35,739 nt of DNA from Candidatus Choladousia intestinavium (GTDB lineage: Bacteria; Bacillota; Clostridia; Lachnospirales; Lachnospiraceae): NCBI GenBank assembly GCA_018712785.1, contig DVGK01000008.1, forward strand, positions 1 to 35,739, read 5' to 3'. Both the position numbers and the translations under genes were made by a program. This document shows, piece after piece, positions 8,701 through 16,596 of the stretch. Under the pieces are notes generated by a model. The model was given only the letters and a program-made list of their open reading frames with translations, was not told where the DNA came from and searched no databases. Each line of letters opens with the position of its first letter. Position 1 is the stretch's first letter.

Positions 8701-9483
8701 CCGGTCCGCCAGGTATCTCTCATACGTATCCTGAACCGGTGTCCTGTAATATCCGTCTTCAAAAGATATATCCTTCAGCTCTGTAGAGAAAGTGGTATGC
8801 CGGCAGTGATCCGACCAGTAGGTATCCAGAACCCGGATCTCCGTCATGGAAGGATCCCGCTTCTCCTGATTCTTAAAATAATTCTGGATATGGAGAAAAT
8901 CCTGGAAGGTCATAGCCAGGTTCAAAGACTGGTAAAGCTTTTTCAGCTCCTCCGTCTCCATCAAAATAAACCCTTCCACCGTCTTCACATCCTCCGGCTC
9001 CTGGAAAACTGTGATCAGTGTCTCCGGCTTCTCAAACCCTGCTTCTCTTGAGTCCACCGGATTGATGCAGTGGGCCTTGATAGCCGCGAACTCCTCATCC
9101 GTAATCTCTCCCTCTGTCACATAGACTGTGGCAGAGCGAATAACAGGGTTCTCATCCTCCTTTAAAAAACGCACGCACTGTACGGCTGAGTCTGCCCTCT
9201 GGTCAAACTGTCCCGGCAGATACTCCACCGCAAAAGCTCTCTCCTGGCTGGAGAGAGGGAACGTTTCCTCATATAAGTCATCCACAGGGGGCTCTGAAAA
9301 CACCATCCGGCAGGCTTTCTCATAGACCTCCTGGGAAATATTTTCCACATCATAGCGAATCAAAATCCGCACGTTCTTCAGGCTGTTTACGCCAAGATAG
9401 CTCCTGATCTCATGGGAAAGACCCTGGGCTGCCACCGCAAAATCCCGCTTTTTCTCTACATACACTCTCTTAACATCACTCAT
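5713..9483 (-). CDS. purL: Phosphoribosylformylglycinamidine synthase, single-chain
   Basis: Catalyses the ATP- and glutamine-dependent conversion of FGAR to FGAM, the fourth step of purine synthesis, in the cytoplasm. The 1256-residue length fits the single-chain clostridial form with synthetase and glutamine amidotransferase fused. The N-terminal half has the substrate loop segment DTYWSDHCRHTTF and NFKNETHNHPTEIEPFGGAATCLGG; the C-terminal amidotransferase starts near VFIPVFPGTNCEYD and has the nucleophile in GICNGFQ (about Cys1095) and PASHGEGRF. The start was set at the internal ATG (9483), which has AGGAGG seven bases upstream; a nine-codon longer reading is less likely. A promoter is at 9532-9560. 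No purine riboswitch fits in the roughly 45-base leader. Its stop overlaps the capA-like start by four bases. Confidence 0.96.
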   Translation of the reverse strand: MSDVKRVYVEKKRDFAVAAQGLSHEIRSYLGVNSLKNVRILIRYDVENISQEVYEKACRMVFSEPPVDDLYEETFPLSSQERAFAVEYLPGQFDQRADSAVQCVRFLKEDENPVIRSATVYVTEGEITDEEFAAIKAHCINPVDSREAGFEKPETLITVFQEPEDVKTVEGFILMETEELKKLYQSLNLAMTFQDFLHIQNYFKNQEKRDPSMTEIRVLDTYWSDHCRHTTFSTELKDISFEDGYYRTPVQDTYERYLADRKEVLGDRKDKYICLMDLALMAMKKLKKEGKLPDQEESEEINACSIIVPVEIDGKTEEWLVNFKNETHNHPTEIEPFGGAATCLGGAIRDPLSGRTYVYQAMRVTGAADPTVSVKETLKGKLPQKKLVREAAHGYSSYGNQIGLATGYVKEIYHPDYVAKRMEIGAVMGAAPRDAVMRKSSEPGDVIILLGGRTGRDGIGGATGSSKVHTEASIEVCGAEVQKGNAPTERKIQRLFRRPEVSRLIKKCNDFGAGGVSVAIGELAPGLHIYLDKVPKKYAGLDGTELAISESQERMAVVVDPSDVDAFMKYAAEENLEAVQVAVVTEEPRLVLIWRDKEIVNISRAFLDTNGAHQETSVLVEMPSEEKKYFVREEISDVREKWLDTLKDLNCCSQKGLVEMFDSSIGAGSVLMPYGGKYQLTETQCMVAKLPVLKGKTDTVTMMSYGFDPYLSSWSPYHGAAFAVVESVARIVAAGGDYRKIRFTFQEYFRRMTEDPRRWSQPFAALLGAYAAQLGFGLPSIGGKDSMSGSFNELDVPPTLVSFAVDVSSEKQILTPELKRPGSKLILLHTDRDAYDLPDYEKLMDQYGKFLEDVKAGRILSAYAVDGKGVAAALSKMAFGNKLGFRVEHNFDERDLFTPGFGDLVAEVPDGQVGNLGITYTVIGEVTESPVFEYKNVSIPVEEAIRAWTGTLERVFKTVSGIETQDLKTEPAQECWNKGNVYVCRNQVAKPKVFIPVFPGTNCEYDSTKAFERAGALVDVKVFRNLTAEDIRESVEVFEKSIDQAQIIMFPGGFSAGDEPDGSAKFFATAFQNAKIKEAVQRLLNERDGLALGICNGFQALIKLGLVPGGEITGQTPDSPTLTFNTVGRHISRMVYTKVVSNLSPWLAGAELGGVYVNPASHGEGRFVASQEWLKKLFEAGQVATRYCDPEGNILTGEEEWNVNGSYCAIEGITSPDGRVFGKMAHAERRQDHVAVNIYGEQDLKIFESGVAYFRG

Positions 9484-9531
9484 ATAAGAACCTCCTGGCC
9501 TCTGCCACATTTTTTATCCGCTTCTATGCGA

Positions 9532-9560
9532 ATTTTATCATACCTGACTGCTTCTGACAA
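9532..9560 (-). promoter_or_regulatory. Promoter of purL-capA
   Basis: Minus strand TTGTCA (9555-9560) and TAAAAT (9532-9537) with a 17-base spacer. It lies directly after the helicase stop codon. Confidence 0.7.
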
Positions 9561-9571
9561 TATATGCTCCC

Positions 9572-12004
9572 TTAAATTTCGCCGCGAGTCAGCGCTGACC
9601 CGCACCCCTTATCCCTGTTTTTCCAGAATTGTCTGGTCTTGTCCTCCACTGTTTCCAGCGTACACAGTTCCGGGGTTTCCCATTCTGCCGGAAACATCTG
9701 ACGATAGCGCAGGGAAGAAAATCTCTCATCCAGCAGCAGAATCACTCCTTCGTCCTCGTCGGTCCGGATTACCCTCCCCGCCGACTGAAGAACCTTATTC
9801 ATTCCCGGACAGAGATACGCGTAAAAAAATCCATCTTCCTGCCTCCTGTCATAGAACTGTTTCAGAATCTCTCTCTCATTGCAGACCTGGGGAATCCCTG
9901 TCCCCACAATCACAGCCCCGATCAGGCTGTCTTTTTTCAAATCAATTCCCTCGCCGAAGATTCCGCCCATGACGCAGAACCCTACCAGGCTTTTCTTTCC
10001 CGGCTCTTGAAATTTTTTCAGAAATTCCTCCCGCTGGCTCTCTCCCATTCCCGGCGTCTGACACACGACCTCCGTGTGTATGCCTTCTTCCCTGCATATC
10101 TCTTCGTACCGTCCGGCTACCTCCTCCAGCATTTTATAGGAAGAGAAAAAGACCATATAATTTCCCTTTCTGGTCTGAACCATCCGACACACATAGGAAG
10201 CCATTTTCCGGTACTCCTCCTCCCCCCTTCTTGTATACCGGCTGCTGGTGTCCGTCCCGATCATGACCAGTTTCCGCTCCGGATCAAAGGCAGACCTGAC
10301 ATAGACAGCGTCATCCTCCTGATCGCCCGTCAGCAGACTTTTGTAATAACGGATCGGAAGCAGGGTGGCTGAGAAAAAGACGGCGCTTTTTCCTTTATCC
10401 AGGCATTCCCGCAGATTTTCGGAGACATCCACGCAGAAAAGCTTAATCATAAACTTCCTCTCCGGAGTATGCTCCGTGTAAATCACATAATTCTCATCCA
10501 GCCGGTCACACACCTCCAGGAAACTTCTCACCTGAAAATAAAAATCCAGAGTCTTCTGGTTCAGTTCACTGTTTCTGGAGTTTTCCAGAAATTCTTCTAT
10601 GGCCCCGGAAAGGTTCAGCAGATACACTGGAAAAAGCCCTGTATCCTTCTGGAGCTGAAAGGAACCCTGACACTCCCGCTTCAGCCCCAGCAGGTATGAG
10701 TTGCACCGCTCAAGGCTTCTGGTCACCTTCCGGCTGTGAAGCTTCATCTCCCGCTTCAGCTCCAGAAAATCTTCTTTGTACAGGGCGGCAGAAAACATCT
10801 CTCTCCCCCGCTCTGCCAGATTATGGGCCTCATCAATGAGAAACAGATAATTTCCCTTAACTCCCTCCCCAAAGAACCGTTTTAATCTGGCTCTTGGATC
10901 AAACACATAATTATAGTCACAGATCACCGCGTCTGACCATACAGCCGCGTCCAGGGACATCTCGAAAGGGCATACCTGCCATTTCTCAGCCTGCCTAAGA
11001 ATACGGTTCCGGTCCAGGGTGTCCGCCTCATGAAGGAGCTCAAAGACTGCCTGATTAACCCTGTCATAATGGCCTTTTGCATAGGGACACGCATCCGGAT
11101 TGCACTCCGTCTCCTCCAAGGGACAAATCTTTTCCTTAGCCGTCACGGTAAGTACCTTCATCTTCAGGCCCTGTCTCTTTAAAAGCCCGAATGTCTCCTC
11201 TGCCACAGTCCTGGTAATGGTCTTGGCAGTCATATAAAAAATCTGCTCCCCCAGCCCTTCTCCCACCGCTTTCACCGCCGGAAAGACTGTGGATAAGGTC
11301 TTGCCGGTCCCTGTGGCCGCCTGCACAAACAGCCTCTTTCCCTGGGCGATGTTCCGATACACCAGGGCAGCCGCCTGTTTCTGTCCCGGCCTCCAGGGAT
11401 AGGGGAAGGCCAGCCGCCGGATGGAATCCTGCCGGATTCCCCGCCACCGGCTACGGGCAGAAACCCATTTTTTATATTCCTCCACAACCATGAAAAACCA
11501 TTCTCTCAGCTCCTCGAGGCTGAAAATCTGACGGAATCTGCGGATTTCCTCTGTCTCCAGGTTGCAGTAAGTCATCTGAACCCCCGCCTGCCGCTCTCCC
11601 TGCTGCTCTCCCAGGATAAAAGCGTAGCATTTGGCCTGGGCCAGATGGATAGGATTTGGTTCCTCCATGAGTCCCAGATCCCGGTACACTCCCTTGATCT
11701 CGTCAATCCATAAAATCTCTTCCGCCTTCTGTCCCGGAACATCCTCTGTTTTTTCCCGGAAAACTCCGTCTGCCCTTCCCTCAATCGCAAGGGTGAAGGT
11801 CTCCTCCTGGGATTCCCATGCTACAGACACCTCCGCTTGATAGCCGGCGCCCATCCTTGCCTGAAGCTTCCGGTGTATCCTGCTGCCCTCCTGCATGGCT
11901 TCCTTCTCTCCCAGGCCTCCTCTGCGGCTGTCAATATCCCCGAAACGCAAAATAAATTCCACGAGATTCCTTACAGAAACCCGCACCCTTTGGTTTTCTT
12001 CCAT
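9572..12004 (-). CDS. DinG/XPD-type helicase with N-terminal PD-(D/E)XK nuclease domain
   Basis: An 810-residue superfamily 2 DNA helicase of the iron-sulfur XPD/DinG group. Walker A is AATGTGKT (229-236), the DEAH box is 391-394, and four cysteines (294, 301, 306, 345) between them fit the 4Fe-4S cluster of this family. Before the helicase, residues about 1-180 look like a RecB/Cas4-type PD-(D/E)XK nuclease: GRADG (Asp79), then DEIKG (Glu102-x-Lys104) and the following QAKCYAF. The late motif QSAGRVIRT fits helicase motif VI. Probable role is processing of recombination or repair intermediates; the 5'-3' direction is inferred from the family. GGAGG ribosome site nine bases before ATG; promoter at 12092-12120. 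It is divergent from the panE-like gene. Confidence 0.87.
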   Translation of the reverse strand: MEENQRVRVSVRNLVEFILRFGDIDSRRGGLGEKEAMQEGSRIHRKLQARMGAGYQAEVSVAWESQEETFTLAIEGRADGVFREKTEDVPGQKAEEILWIDEIKGVYRDLGLMEEPNPIHLAQAKCYAFILGEQQGERQAGVQMTYCNLETEEIRRFRQIFSLEELREWFFMVVEEYKKWVSARSRWRGIRQDSIRRLAFPYPWRPGQKQAAALVYRNIAQGKRLFVQAATGTGKTLSTVFPAVKAVGEGLGEQIFYMTAKTITRTVAEETFGLLKRQGLKMKVLTVTAKEKICPLEETECNPDACPYAKGHYDRVNQAVFELLHEADTLDRNRILRQAEKWQVCPFEMSLDAAVWSDAVICDYNYVFDPRARLKRFFGEGVKGNYLFLIDEAHNLAERGREMFSAALYKEDFLELKREMKLHSRKVTRSLERCNSYLLGLKRECQGSFQLQKDTGLFPVYLLNLSGAIEEFLENSRNSELNQKTLDFYFQVRSFLEVCDRLDENYVIYTEHTPERKFMIKLFCVDVSENLRECLDKGKSAVFFSATLLPIRYYKSLLTGDQEDDAVYVRSAFDPERKLVMIGTDTSSRYTRRGEEEYRKMASYVCRMVQTRKGNYMVFFSSYKMLEEVAGRYEEICREEGIHTEVVCQTPGMGESQREEFLKKFQEPGKKSLVGFCVMGGIFGEGIDLKKDSLIGAVIVGTGIPQVCNEREILKQFYDRRQEDGFFYAYLCPGMNKVLQSAGRVIRTDEDEGVILLLDERFSSLRYRQMFPAEWETPELCTLETVEDKTRQFWKNRDKGCGSALTRGEI

Positions 12005-12091
12005 TCTTTATGCCTCCAAAGCCCGCCGAAACGCAGCCGTCGTCGTTCCAATATCTTCTTTAGGCTGCTCCATACAAAACTTATTAGCTCC

Positions 12092-12120
12092 ATTATATCC
12101 TTTGGTTCCTGTTTTAACAA
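12092..12120 (-). promoter_or_regulatory. Promoter of the helicase-nuclease gene
   Basis: Minus strand TTGTTA (12115-12120) and TATAAT (12092-12097), 17-base spacer; leader about 80 bases. No LexA-type GAAC-N4-GTTC box is visible here. Confidence 0.8.
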
Positions 12121-12194
12121 CCGGATTTCCGTTTTCTGCGGTACGTTATAAGCTGATGGGGAAAGCTTTGAAAGAAAAAGAATCGGAAAGATAG

Positions 12195-12223
12195 CTGCAA
12201 AAAGCACGCCGAAGCGTTATAAT
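12195..12223 (+). promoter_or_regulatory. Probable promoter of the panE-like gene
   Basis: Plus strand TATAAT at 12218-12223; the -35 (CTGCAA, 12195-12200) is weak, at 17-base spacing. It lies back to back with the helicase promoter. Confidence 0.5.
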
Positions 12224-12287
12224 AATGGCAGCCGTCTGCTTAGCTGTCTGAACAGAAAAGCAAATGTTTATACCAGGAGGATAAAAA

Positions 12288-13202
12288 ATGATTTCTAAAG
12301 TTGGAATAATCGGACTGGGCGCCCTTGGCATTCTTTTTGCCGCTCAGTTTCAGGAAAAAACGAGCAGAAGCCATGTTTACATTCTGGCAGATGAAAAACG
12401 GCTTCAGAGGTACCGCACGGAGGGAGTCTACTGCAATGGACGGCTCTGTGATTTTCAGTATGCCTCCCCCGCCGATGCCCCCCAGATGGATCTGCTGATC
12501 TTTGCCACCAAATACCAGGGCCTTCCCGGGGCCGTGAAAACCGCCAGGAGTGTCTGCGGGCCCCAGACCATTCTGATGTCCTTTCTGAACGGAATCTCTT
12601 CAGAAGAATATATAAAGGAACATCTGCCTGCCGGCCGTCTCCTGTACTGCACCGTTCAGGGAATGGACGCCACCCGCCAGGGAAACCATCTGACCTATGA
12701 GAATCCCGGTTCCGTTGTCTTTGGCGAAAGGGAATCTTCCGGAAACGGGGCTATCGAAGAGGTGAAAGAATTTTTTGAAAGAACCGGCATCCGCTTCTCC
12801 GTGTCCCAGGATATCCTGCATCAGCTCTGGAGCAAATGGATGCTCAACGTAGGGGTAAATCAGACCTGCGCTGTGTTTGGTGAAAATTACGGCGGTGTCC
12901 AGAAGGACGGAAAAGCTCGCCGGGCCATGATCGCTGCTATGGAGGAAGCCCGGAAAACCGCAGCTGCGGAAGGCATCTCTCTTACAGAAAAAGAGCTGAA
13001 GGACTGGGTAGCTTTGGTAGACACGCTTTCTCCCCAGGGCGAGCCCTCCATGCGTCAGGACACAAAAGCCGGAAGAGAGACCGAAGTGGAACTCTTTGCC
13101 GGAGTCGTCTGTCGTCTTGGGAAAAAGCACTGTATTCCCACTCCGGAAAATGACTATTTTTATAAAAAGCTTCCGCAGATAACCCCTCTCTACAGAAGAT
13201 AA
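12288..13202 (+). CDS. 2-dehydropantoate 2-reductase family protein
   Basis: A 304-residue NAD(P)H-dependent reductase of the ApbA/PanE family, which reduces ketopantoate to pantoate on the way to pantothenate and coenzyme A. The N-terminal Rossmann motif GLGALG (9-14) is preceded by VGII, and the C-terminal helical domain has WSKWMLNVGVNQ, which holds the family's conserved Lys and Asn. The length is normal for PanE. AGGAGG lies eight bases before ATG. There are no panB, panC or panD genes beside it, and the family contains members acting on other 2-keto acids, so panE is not assigned firmly. The 3' end overlaps the convergent acetyltransferase gene by 13 bases. Confidence 0.85.
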   Translation: MISKVGIIGLGALGILFAAQFQEKTSRSHVYILADEKRLQRYRTEGVYCNGRLCDFQYASPADAPQMDLLIFATKYQGLPGAVKTARSVCGPQTILMSFLNGISSEEYIKEHLPAGRLLYCTVQGMDATRQGNHLTYENPGSVVFGERESSGNGAIEEVKEFFERTGIRFSVSQDILHQLWSKWMLNVGVNQTCAVFGENYGGVQKDGKARRAMIAAMEEARKTAAAEGISLTEKELKDWVALVDTLSPQGEPSMRQDTKAGRETEVELFAGVVCRLGKKHCIPTPENDYFYKKLPQITPLYRR

Positions 13203-13681
13203 TAATAGAGGACAATCTCCTCAAAGCGGCCATCCTTCATGCGGAAGCCTCCAGGTATTTTCCCTGCCTCCCGAAACCCGAGACGTTCGTACAGATGGCG
13301 GGCATGAATGTTGGAAGACACCACCGCGTTAAACTGCATAATGGCAAATCCTTTTTCCTTCGCTTTTTCCAGGGAATCCTTCACCAGCTTTTCACCTATA
13401 TGAAGTCCCCGGCTCCCGGAACGGACCGCGTAGCTGGCATTGCCAATATGGCCGCACCTTCCCACATTGTTGGGATGCAGAATATACAGCCCCAGAAGGG
13501 TTCCTGTTTCCGAATCCACCGCAGCCCGGGTCAGCGTCTGGGAAGCAAAGAATTCTCTGCCTGTTTCCATGGTCAGAAATTCCTCCTGGGGAAAAGCTTT
13601 CCCCTCGTCTACCACTTCATTCCAGATGTGAATCATTTCTTCCACATCCTGCTCCCTGTAATTCCGAATCGTCAGCTTCAT
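13190..13681 (-). CDS. GNAT-family N-acetyltransferase
   Basis: A 163-residue acetyl-CoA-dependent acetyltransferase. The acetyl-CoA loop is seen in SYAVRSGSRGLHIGEKLV, with the typical following helix, and the end has HARHLYERLGFREAGKIPGGF, the usual GNAT C-terminal pattern (Y-xx-lGF). The preferred start MKLTIRNYRE (13681) has GGAAAG-type purines upstream; a 14-codon extension adds a non-conserved segment. A TATAAT-like -10 is present at 13707-13712 but no -35. Substrate unknown; the fold is closest to phosphinothricin/ribosomal-type acetyltransferases. It overlaps the panE-like gene tail to tail, so antisense effects are possible. Confidence 0.85.
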   Translation of the reverse strand: MKLTIRNYREQDVEEMIHIWNEVVDEGKAFPQEEFLTMETGREFFASQTLTRAAVDSETGTLLGLYILHPNNVGRCGHIGNASYAVRSGSRGLHIGEKLVKDSLEKAKEKGFAIMQFNAVVSSNIHARHLYERLGFREAGKIPGGFRMKDGRFEEIVLYYYLL

Positions 13682-13721
13682 TTTCTTTCCGTCTTTCCTT
13701 TCATAAATTATATAAATCAAC

Positions 13722-13760
13722 AAAAAAAGCGCCCCATTGTCTTTTCCGACTCTGGAACGC
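13722..13760 (-). terminator. Terminator downstream of the HPr-like gene
   Basis: Minus strand GCGTTCC/GGGGCGC (seven pairs, two G-U) followed by seven T. It separates the HPr-like transcript from the acetyltransferase gene. Confidence 0.65.
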
Positions 13761-13785
13761 CCCTGCCTGTATCCATCCCTGTTTC

Positions 13786-13845
13786 CGCCGCATCAGACTC
13801 TCTCTGCAGGCCTCCTGCAAGCAGCGAAACTGGCAGTCTGCGGCG
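13786..13845 (-). other. Branched inverted-repeat structure in the 3' region of the HPr-like gene
   Basis: CGCCG plus CAGACT (13786-13799) pairs with AGTCTG plus CGGCG (13835-13845) with a 3-nt bulge, enclosing a second perfect stem TGCAGG/CCTGCA (13805-13819). It is non-coding, sits between the HPr-like stop and the terminator, and has no T run. It may stabilise the transcript or be a small RNA; function unknown. Confidence 0.45.
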
Positions 13846-13865
13846 CCGCGGAAATCAGGATTATT

Positions 13866-14093
13866 TTACGCAACTGTAAACTTGCTGAGAACCTTCTCGA
13901 ACTCACTGTCCTCTGTATGGTACTGCACCTTTAAATCCTTTGTGCGGTCCAGGCTCATTACACCAAGAATTGATTTTGCGTCAATCACCATTCGATTGTA
14001 CGAAATATCCACATCAAAATTACATCTCGTCGCCGCCTGAACAAATTCCCTTACATCATCAATTGCCTCCAGTCGGATTTTCTTCTCCAACAC
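13866..14093 (-). CDS. HPr-like protein lacking the phospho-histidine
   Basis: A 75-residue protein with the HPr fold pattern: the segment AKSILGVMSL (residues 39-48) matches the HPr block around Ser46 almost exactly. The N-terminal GIHARPA motif that carries the phosphorylated histidine is absent; the alignment goes from EAIDDV straight to REFVQAATRCNFDVDI. It therefore cannot take part in normal PTS phosphotransfer but could still be a Ser46 target of HPr kinase, as Crh is in Bacillus, or have a structural role. The start is GTG (14093), chosen because AAGGAGGG lies seven bases upstream. It has its own promoter (14256-14284) with a leader of about 155 bases. Confidence 0.8.
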   Translation of the reverse strand: MLEKKIRLEAIDDVREFVQAATRCNFDVDISYNRMVIDAKSILGVMSLDRTKDLKVQYHTEDSEFEKVLSKFTVA

Positions 14094-14433
14094 AAAGCAT
14101 CCCTCCTTAAAATTTTTCGTAATGGTTCGGAACCAGCCTGAAAACTCTGCTTAATTCTGAAAAATTACAAACCATGAATGTATCAGTTCAAGTTTTAAAT
14201 GGCTTTCTGCCGGCAGAATCTGATTTCTGTCAACCGTTTTCATGTGGTTTTCCACATTATGGCACAAATGGTTTTTTCCGTCAATCCCCTTCTTTTGTCC
14301 GCACTTCTTCGTGCTGTTCCGATCACTCTGTTTTTTGTAAAATTTAGACAAATTTTTCACATACTTTCTCGAAATTCATCAGAACTAAAAAAATCAGTTC
14401 TTCTATCAATGTATGCACGTCCTCAAAACCTGA
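14094..14433 (-). promoter_or_regulatory. Intergenic region with the promoter and long leader of the HPr-like gene
   Basis: The 340 bases hold no supported gene. The minus-strand promoter is TTGACG (14279-14284) and CATAAT (14256-14261) with a 17-base spacer. The leader of about 155 bases contains an inverted repeat TCTGCCGGCAGA near its 5' part, which could fold. Nearer the DUF4130 gene, AAGAACTG/CAGGTTTT (14395-14432) followed by ATTTTTTT may be a weak terminator. Confidence 0.6.
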
Positions 14434-15213
14434 CTAAAAATCCCGCCCCTCCGTCATCCAATTTCTAAATCTCAGCGGCCACAGCTGTCTCTGAAGAGCC
14501 GGATTCTCCCGTTCCGTGACAGCTATGCTTTTGCAGAATCCCCGCCACATCTTCTGGAAAAGAGCTTCATTCTCCGTCACTTCGGTAACCGCCTCCCTGT
14601 CCGGACATACATTCCGGAAAACAGCCCAGGGATGATGGGCTCTGTGAAGCAGAGAATCTCCCCGCCCCGAATCATAGATTATAAAATTCTCTCCGGGAAG
14701 GCGATTGGAAAAATGTTCTCCTAAAAGTGGGAGCACCTGATTCTCTGCCTGGATTTCCGAGAAAAGAATGCCCCCCGAAAGCTCACGGAAGCGCACAAAT
14801 CCCAGATAGTGGTGGGCTTCATTTCCTACCCTTCTGGCCATATCAAACACCTGAGCCACTTCCGGATCCTGAAGCTTCCACAGAATCCTCCTGGCTGTAT
14901 ATTCCTTTACGCCGGGACTTAAAGCCTGTACCAAAACCCGATAAATACAGTCCGCCCTCTCTGGCCGATAGGAAAGGGCAGCCTGGTAAACGGACTGATA
15001 GGAATCCTCTCCCATTCTCCTTCGTATGGTGCGGGCGACTTTTTCCGCCTTTTCAAAATCAGGCTCTACCCTCCTGTAGGAGGCAAACAGCTCCAGATTC
15101 CCCTGCCCCGCAATCCGAAGAGCTGCATGGTCATGGCCCACTCTGCTGTCCCATGCATCGTAGATCCCTGTAAAAATTCCCTCCAGACTGTCTTCGCATT
15201 CAAAAATAACCAT
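14434..15213 (-). CDS. TIGR03915/DUF4130-type putative DNA repair protein
   Basis: A 259-residue protein of the family found next to the UDG-linked radical SAM protein. The start MVIFECEDSLEGIFTGIYDAW, the middle block with ARRVGNEAHHYLGFVRF and the stretch FIIYDSGRGDSLLHRAHHPW are typical of DUF4130 proteins. In many genomes the homologue carries an extra C-terminal uracil-DNA-glycosylase domain; here the protein ends without it. It lies nine bases after the radical SAM gene, with its own AGGAGG site, in one operon controlled by the SOS-type operator. A DNA repair role is inferred from the association; the activity is unknown. Confidence 0.85.
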   Translation of the reverse strand: MVIFECEDSLEGIFTGIYDAWDSRVGHDHAALRIAGQGNLELFASYRRVEPDFEKAEKVARTIRRRMGEDSYQSVYQAALSYRPERADCIYRVLVQALSPGVKEYTARRILWKLQDPEVAQVFDMARRVGNEAHHYLGFVRFRELSGGILFSEIQAENQVLPLLGEHFSNRLPGENFIIYDSGRGDSLLHRAHHPWAVFRNVCPDREAVTEVTENEALFQKMWRGFCKSIAVTERENPALQRQLWPLRFRNWMTEGRDF

Positions 15214-15222
15214 ACCTTCCTC

Positions 15223-16551
15223 CTATCCCAGTCCTGTCTGCTTCAGCTTCTCAGGAACCGGTCCCAGCATCTGCCCAGCGTCAAAGAGAGAAAGCTGCCG
15301 GTATGTGGCCTCCTCTCTGAATGGTGTTTTCTCTGAGGAGAGCAGATTTCTCAGAATAAAGTCCTCATCCATCTTCAGGGGATACATCTGACGTCCCCCG
15401 CAGGTAATAAAATAAACCGCCCGTTTTAATACGACTCCCGCTTTCTTCAGTGACTGGAAATCCAGATTTCCCAGCTTCCTGGCCTGGACGATCCTTCTGG
15501 CGGATTTGGGCCCGATCCCGGGTACCCGCAGAAGCGTATGATAATCCGCCGTATTTACTTCTACCGGGAAGTTCTCCAGATGGGACAGAGCCCAGTCACA
15601 CTTGGGGTCCAGAAAAACATTAAAATTCGGATGTCTCTCATTCAAAAGCTCAGCGGCAGAAAATCCGTAAAACCGCAGGAGCCAGTCAGCCTGATACAGA
15701 CGATGCTCCCGCAAAAGAGGCGGCCCATCCGGCAGGGCGGGCAGCAGAGCGTCCTGGTTTACCTGAACGAAAGCCGAGTAAAATACTCTCTTCAGACGGA
15801 ACTTCTGATACAGTGCTTCCGCCACACTGAGAATCTGATAATCATTCTCCCGGGTAGCGCCGATAATCATCTGCGTGCTCTGTCCCGCAGGCACAAACCG
15901 CGGCGCGTTTCTATACAGCGCCAGATCGTACTGGTTCTGCTCATGGCCTAGCTGAATCTGACGCATAGGCGTCAGAATCCTCTTTCTGGACTTGTGCGGG
16001 GCCAGCTTCCTCAGCCCCTCCGCTGTGGGAAGTTCCAGATTCACGCTCATGCGGTCGGCCAGAAACCCGGTGCGCTCAATCAGCTCCCGGGGAGCACCCG
16101 GTATGGCTTTCACGTGAATGTACCCTTCAAAGCCATATTCCCTCCGGAGCTTAAAAATGGTCTGATATAGAAGCTCCATGGTATACGCGGGACTTACCAG
16201 AATTCCTGAGCTGAGAAAAAGGCCCTCAATATAATTTCTCCTGTAAAATTCCATGGTGAGGGTACATACCTCTTCCGGCGTAAAAGCCGCCCGCGCCGTA
16301 TCATTAGAGGAACGATTGATACAGTAGCGGCAGTCAAATACGCATTCATTAGTAAACAGAATCTTCAGAAGAGAAATACAGCGCCCGTCAGAGGAAAAGC
16401 TGTGGCAGATCCCTGCCGCCGTACAGTTACCCATCCCTTTCCCGCTTCCCCTGCGGTCAACGCCGCTGGAAGTACAGGCCACGTCGTATTTGGCCGCATC
16501 ACTTAGTATCTGCAGCTTTTCATAAAGATCCATCTCCTTGGAAATTTTCAT
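15223..16551 (-). CDS. Radical SAM protein, UDG-linked DNA repair/modification type
   Basis: A 442-residue radical SAM enzyme matching the UDG-linked family (TIGR03916 type). The cluster motif CVFDCRYC (Cys70, 74, 77) binds the 4Fe-4S that cleaves SAM. Further cysteines lie at 26, 43, 49 and 58. The C-terminal part has a helix-hairpin-helix, LLRVPGIGPKSARRIVQAR, which is a DNA-binding element. The start was set at ATG 16551, behind GAGG; upstream in-frame codons overlap the promoter and operator. The promoter (16597-16625) carries a perfect GAAC-N4-GTTC box at 16578-16589, so LexA control is likely. Substrate unknown; the HhH, the DUF4130 partner and the operator together support a DNA-damage role. 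Confidence 0.88.
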   Translation of the reverse strand: MKISKEMDLYEKLQILSDAAKYDVACTSSGVDRRGSGKGMGNCTAAGICHSFSSDGRCISLLKILFTNECVFDCRYCINRSSNDTARAAFTPEEVCTLTMEFYRRNYIEGLFLSSGILVSPAYTMELLYQTIFKLRREYGFEGYIHVKAIPGAPRELIERTGFLADRMSVNLELPTAEGLRKLAPHKSRKRILTPMRQIQLGHEQNQYDLALYRNAPRFVPAGQSTQMIIGATRENDYQILSVAEALYQKFRLKRVFYSAFVQVNQDALLPALPDGPPLLREHRLYQADWLLRFYGFSAAELLNERHPNFNVFLDPKCDWALSHLENFPVEVNTADYHTLLRVPGIGPKSARRIVQARKLGNLDFQSLKKAGVVLKRAVYFITCGGRQMYPLKMDEDFILRNLLSSEKTPFREEATYRQLSLFDAGQMLGPVPEKLKQTGLG

Positions 16552-16577
16552 TTTTACATTCCTCATTTCGCATATTC

Positions 16578-16589
16578 GAACATATGTTC
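16578..16589 (-). promoter_or_regulatory. LexA/DinR-type SOS box
   Basis: GAACATATGTTC is a perfect palindrome that fits the Gram-positive LexA box GAAC-N4-GTTC. It starts seven bases downstream of the -10, so a bound repressor would block transcription of the radical SAM pair. Confidence 0.82.
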
Positions 16590-16596
16590 TTTTTTT

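Noticed and set aside
9484-9571. Purine riboswitch before purL
   Set aside because: The leader after the promoter is about 45 bases, too short, and no three-way junction can form.
14151-14360. Minus-strand open frame of 69 codons upstream of the HPr-like gene
   Set aside because: The promoter of the HPr-like gene (14256-14284) lies within it, there is no ribosome site, and the composition is not protein-like.
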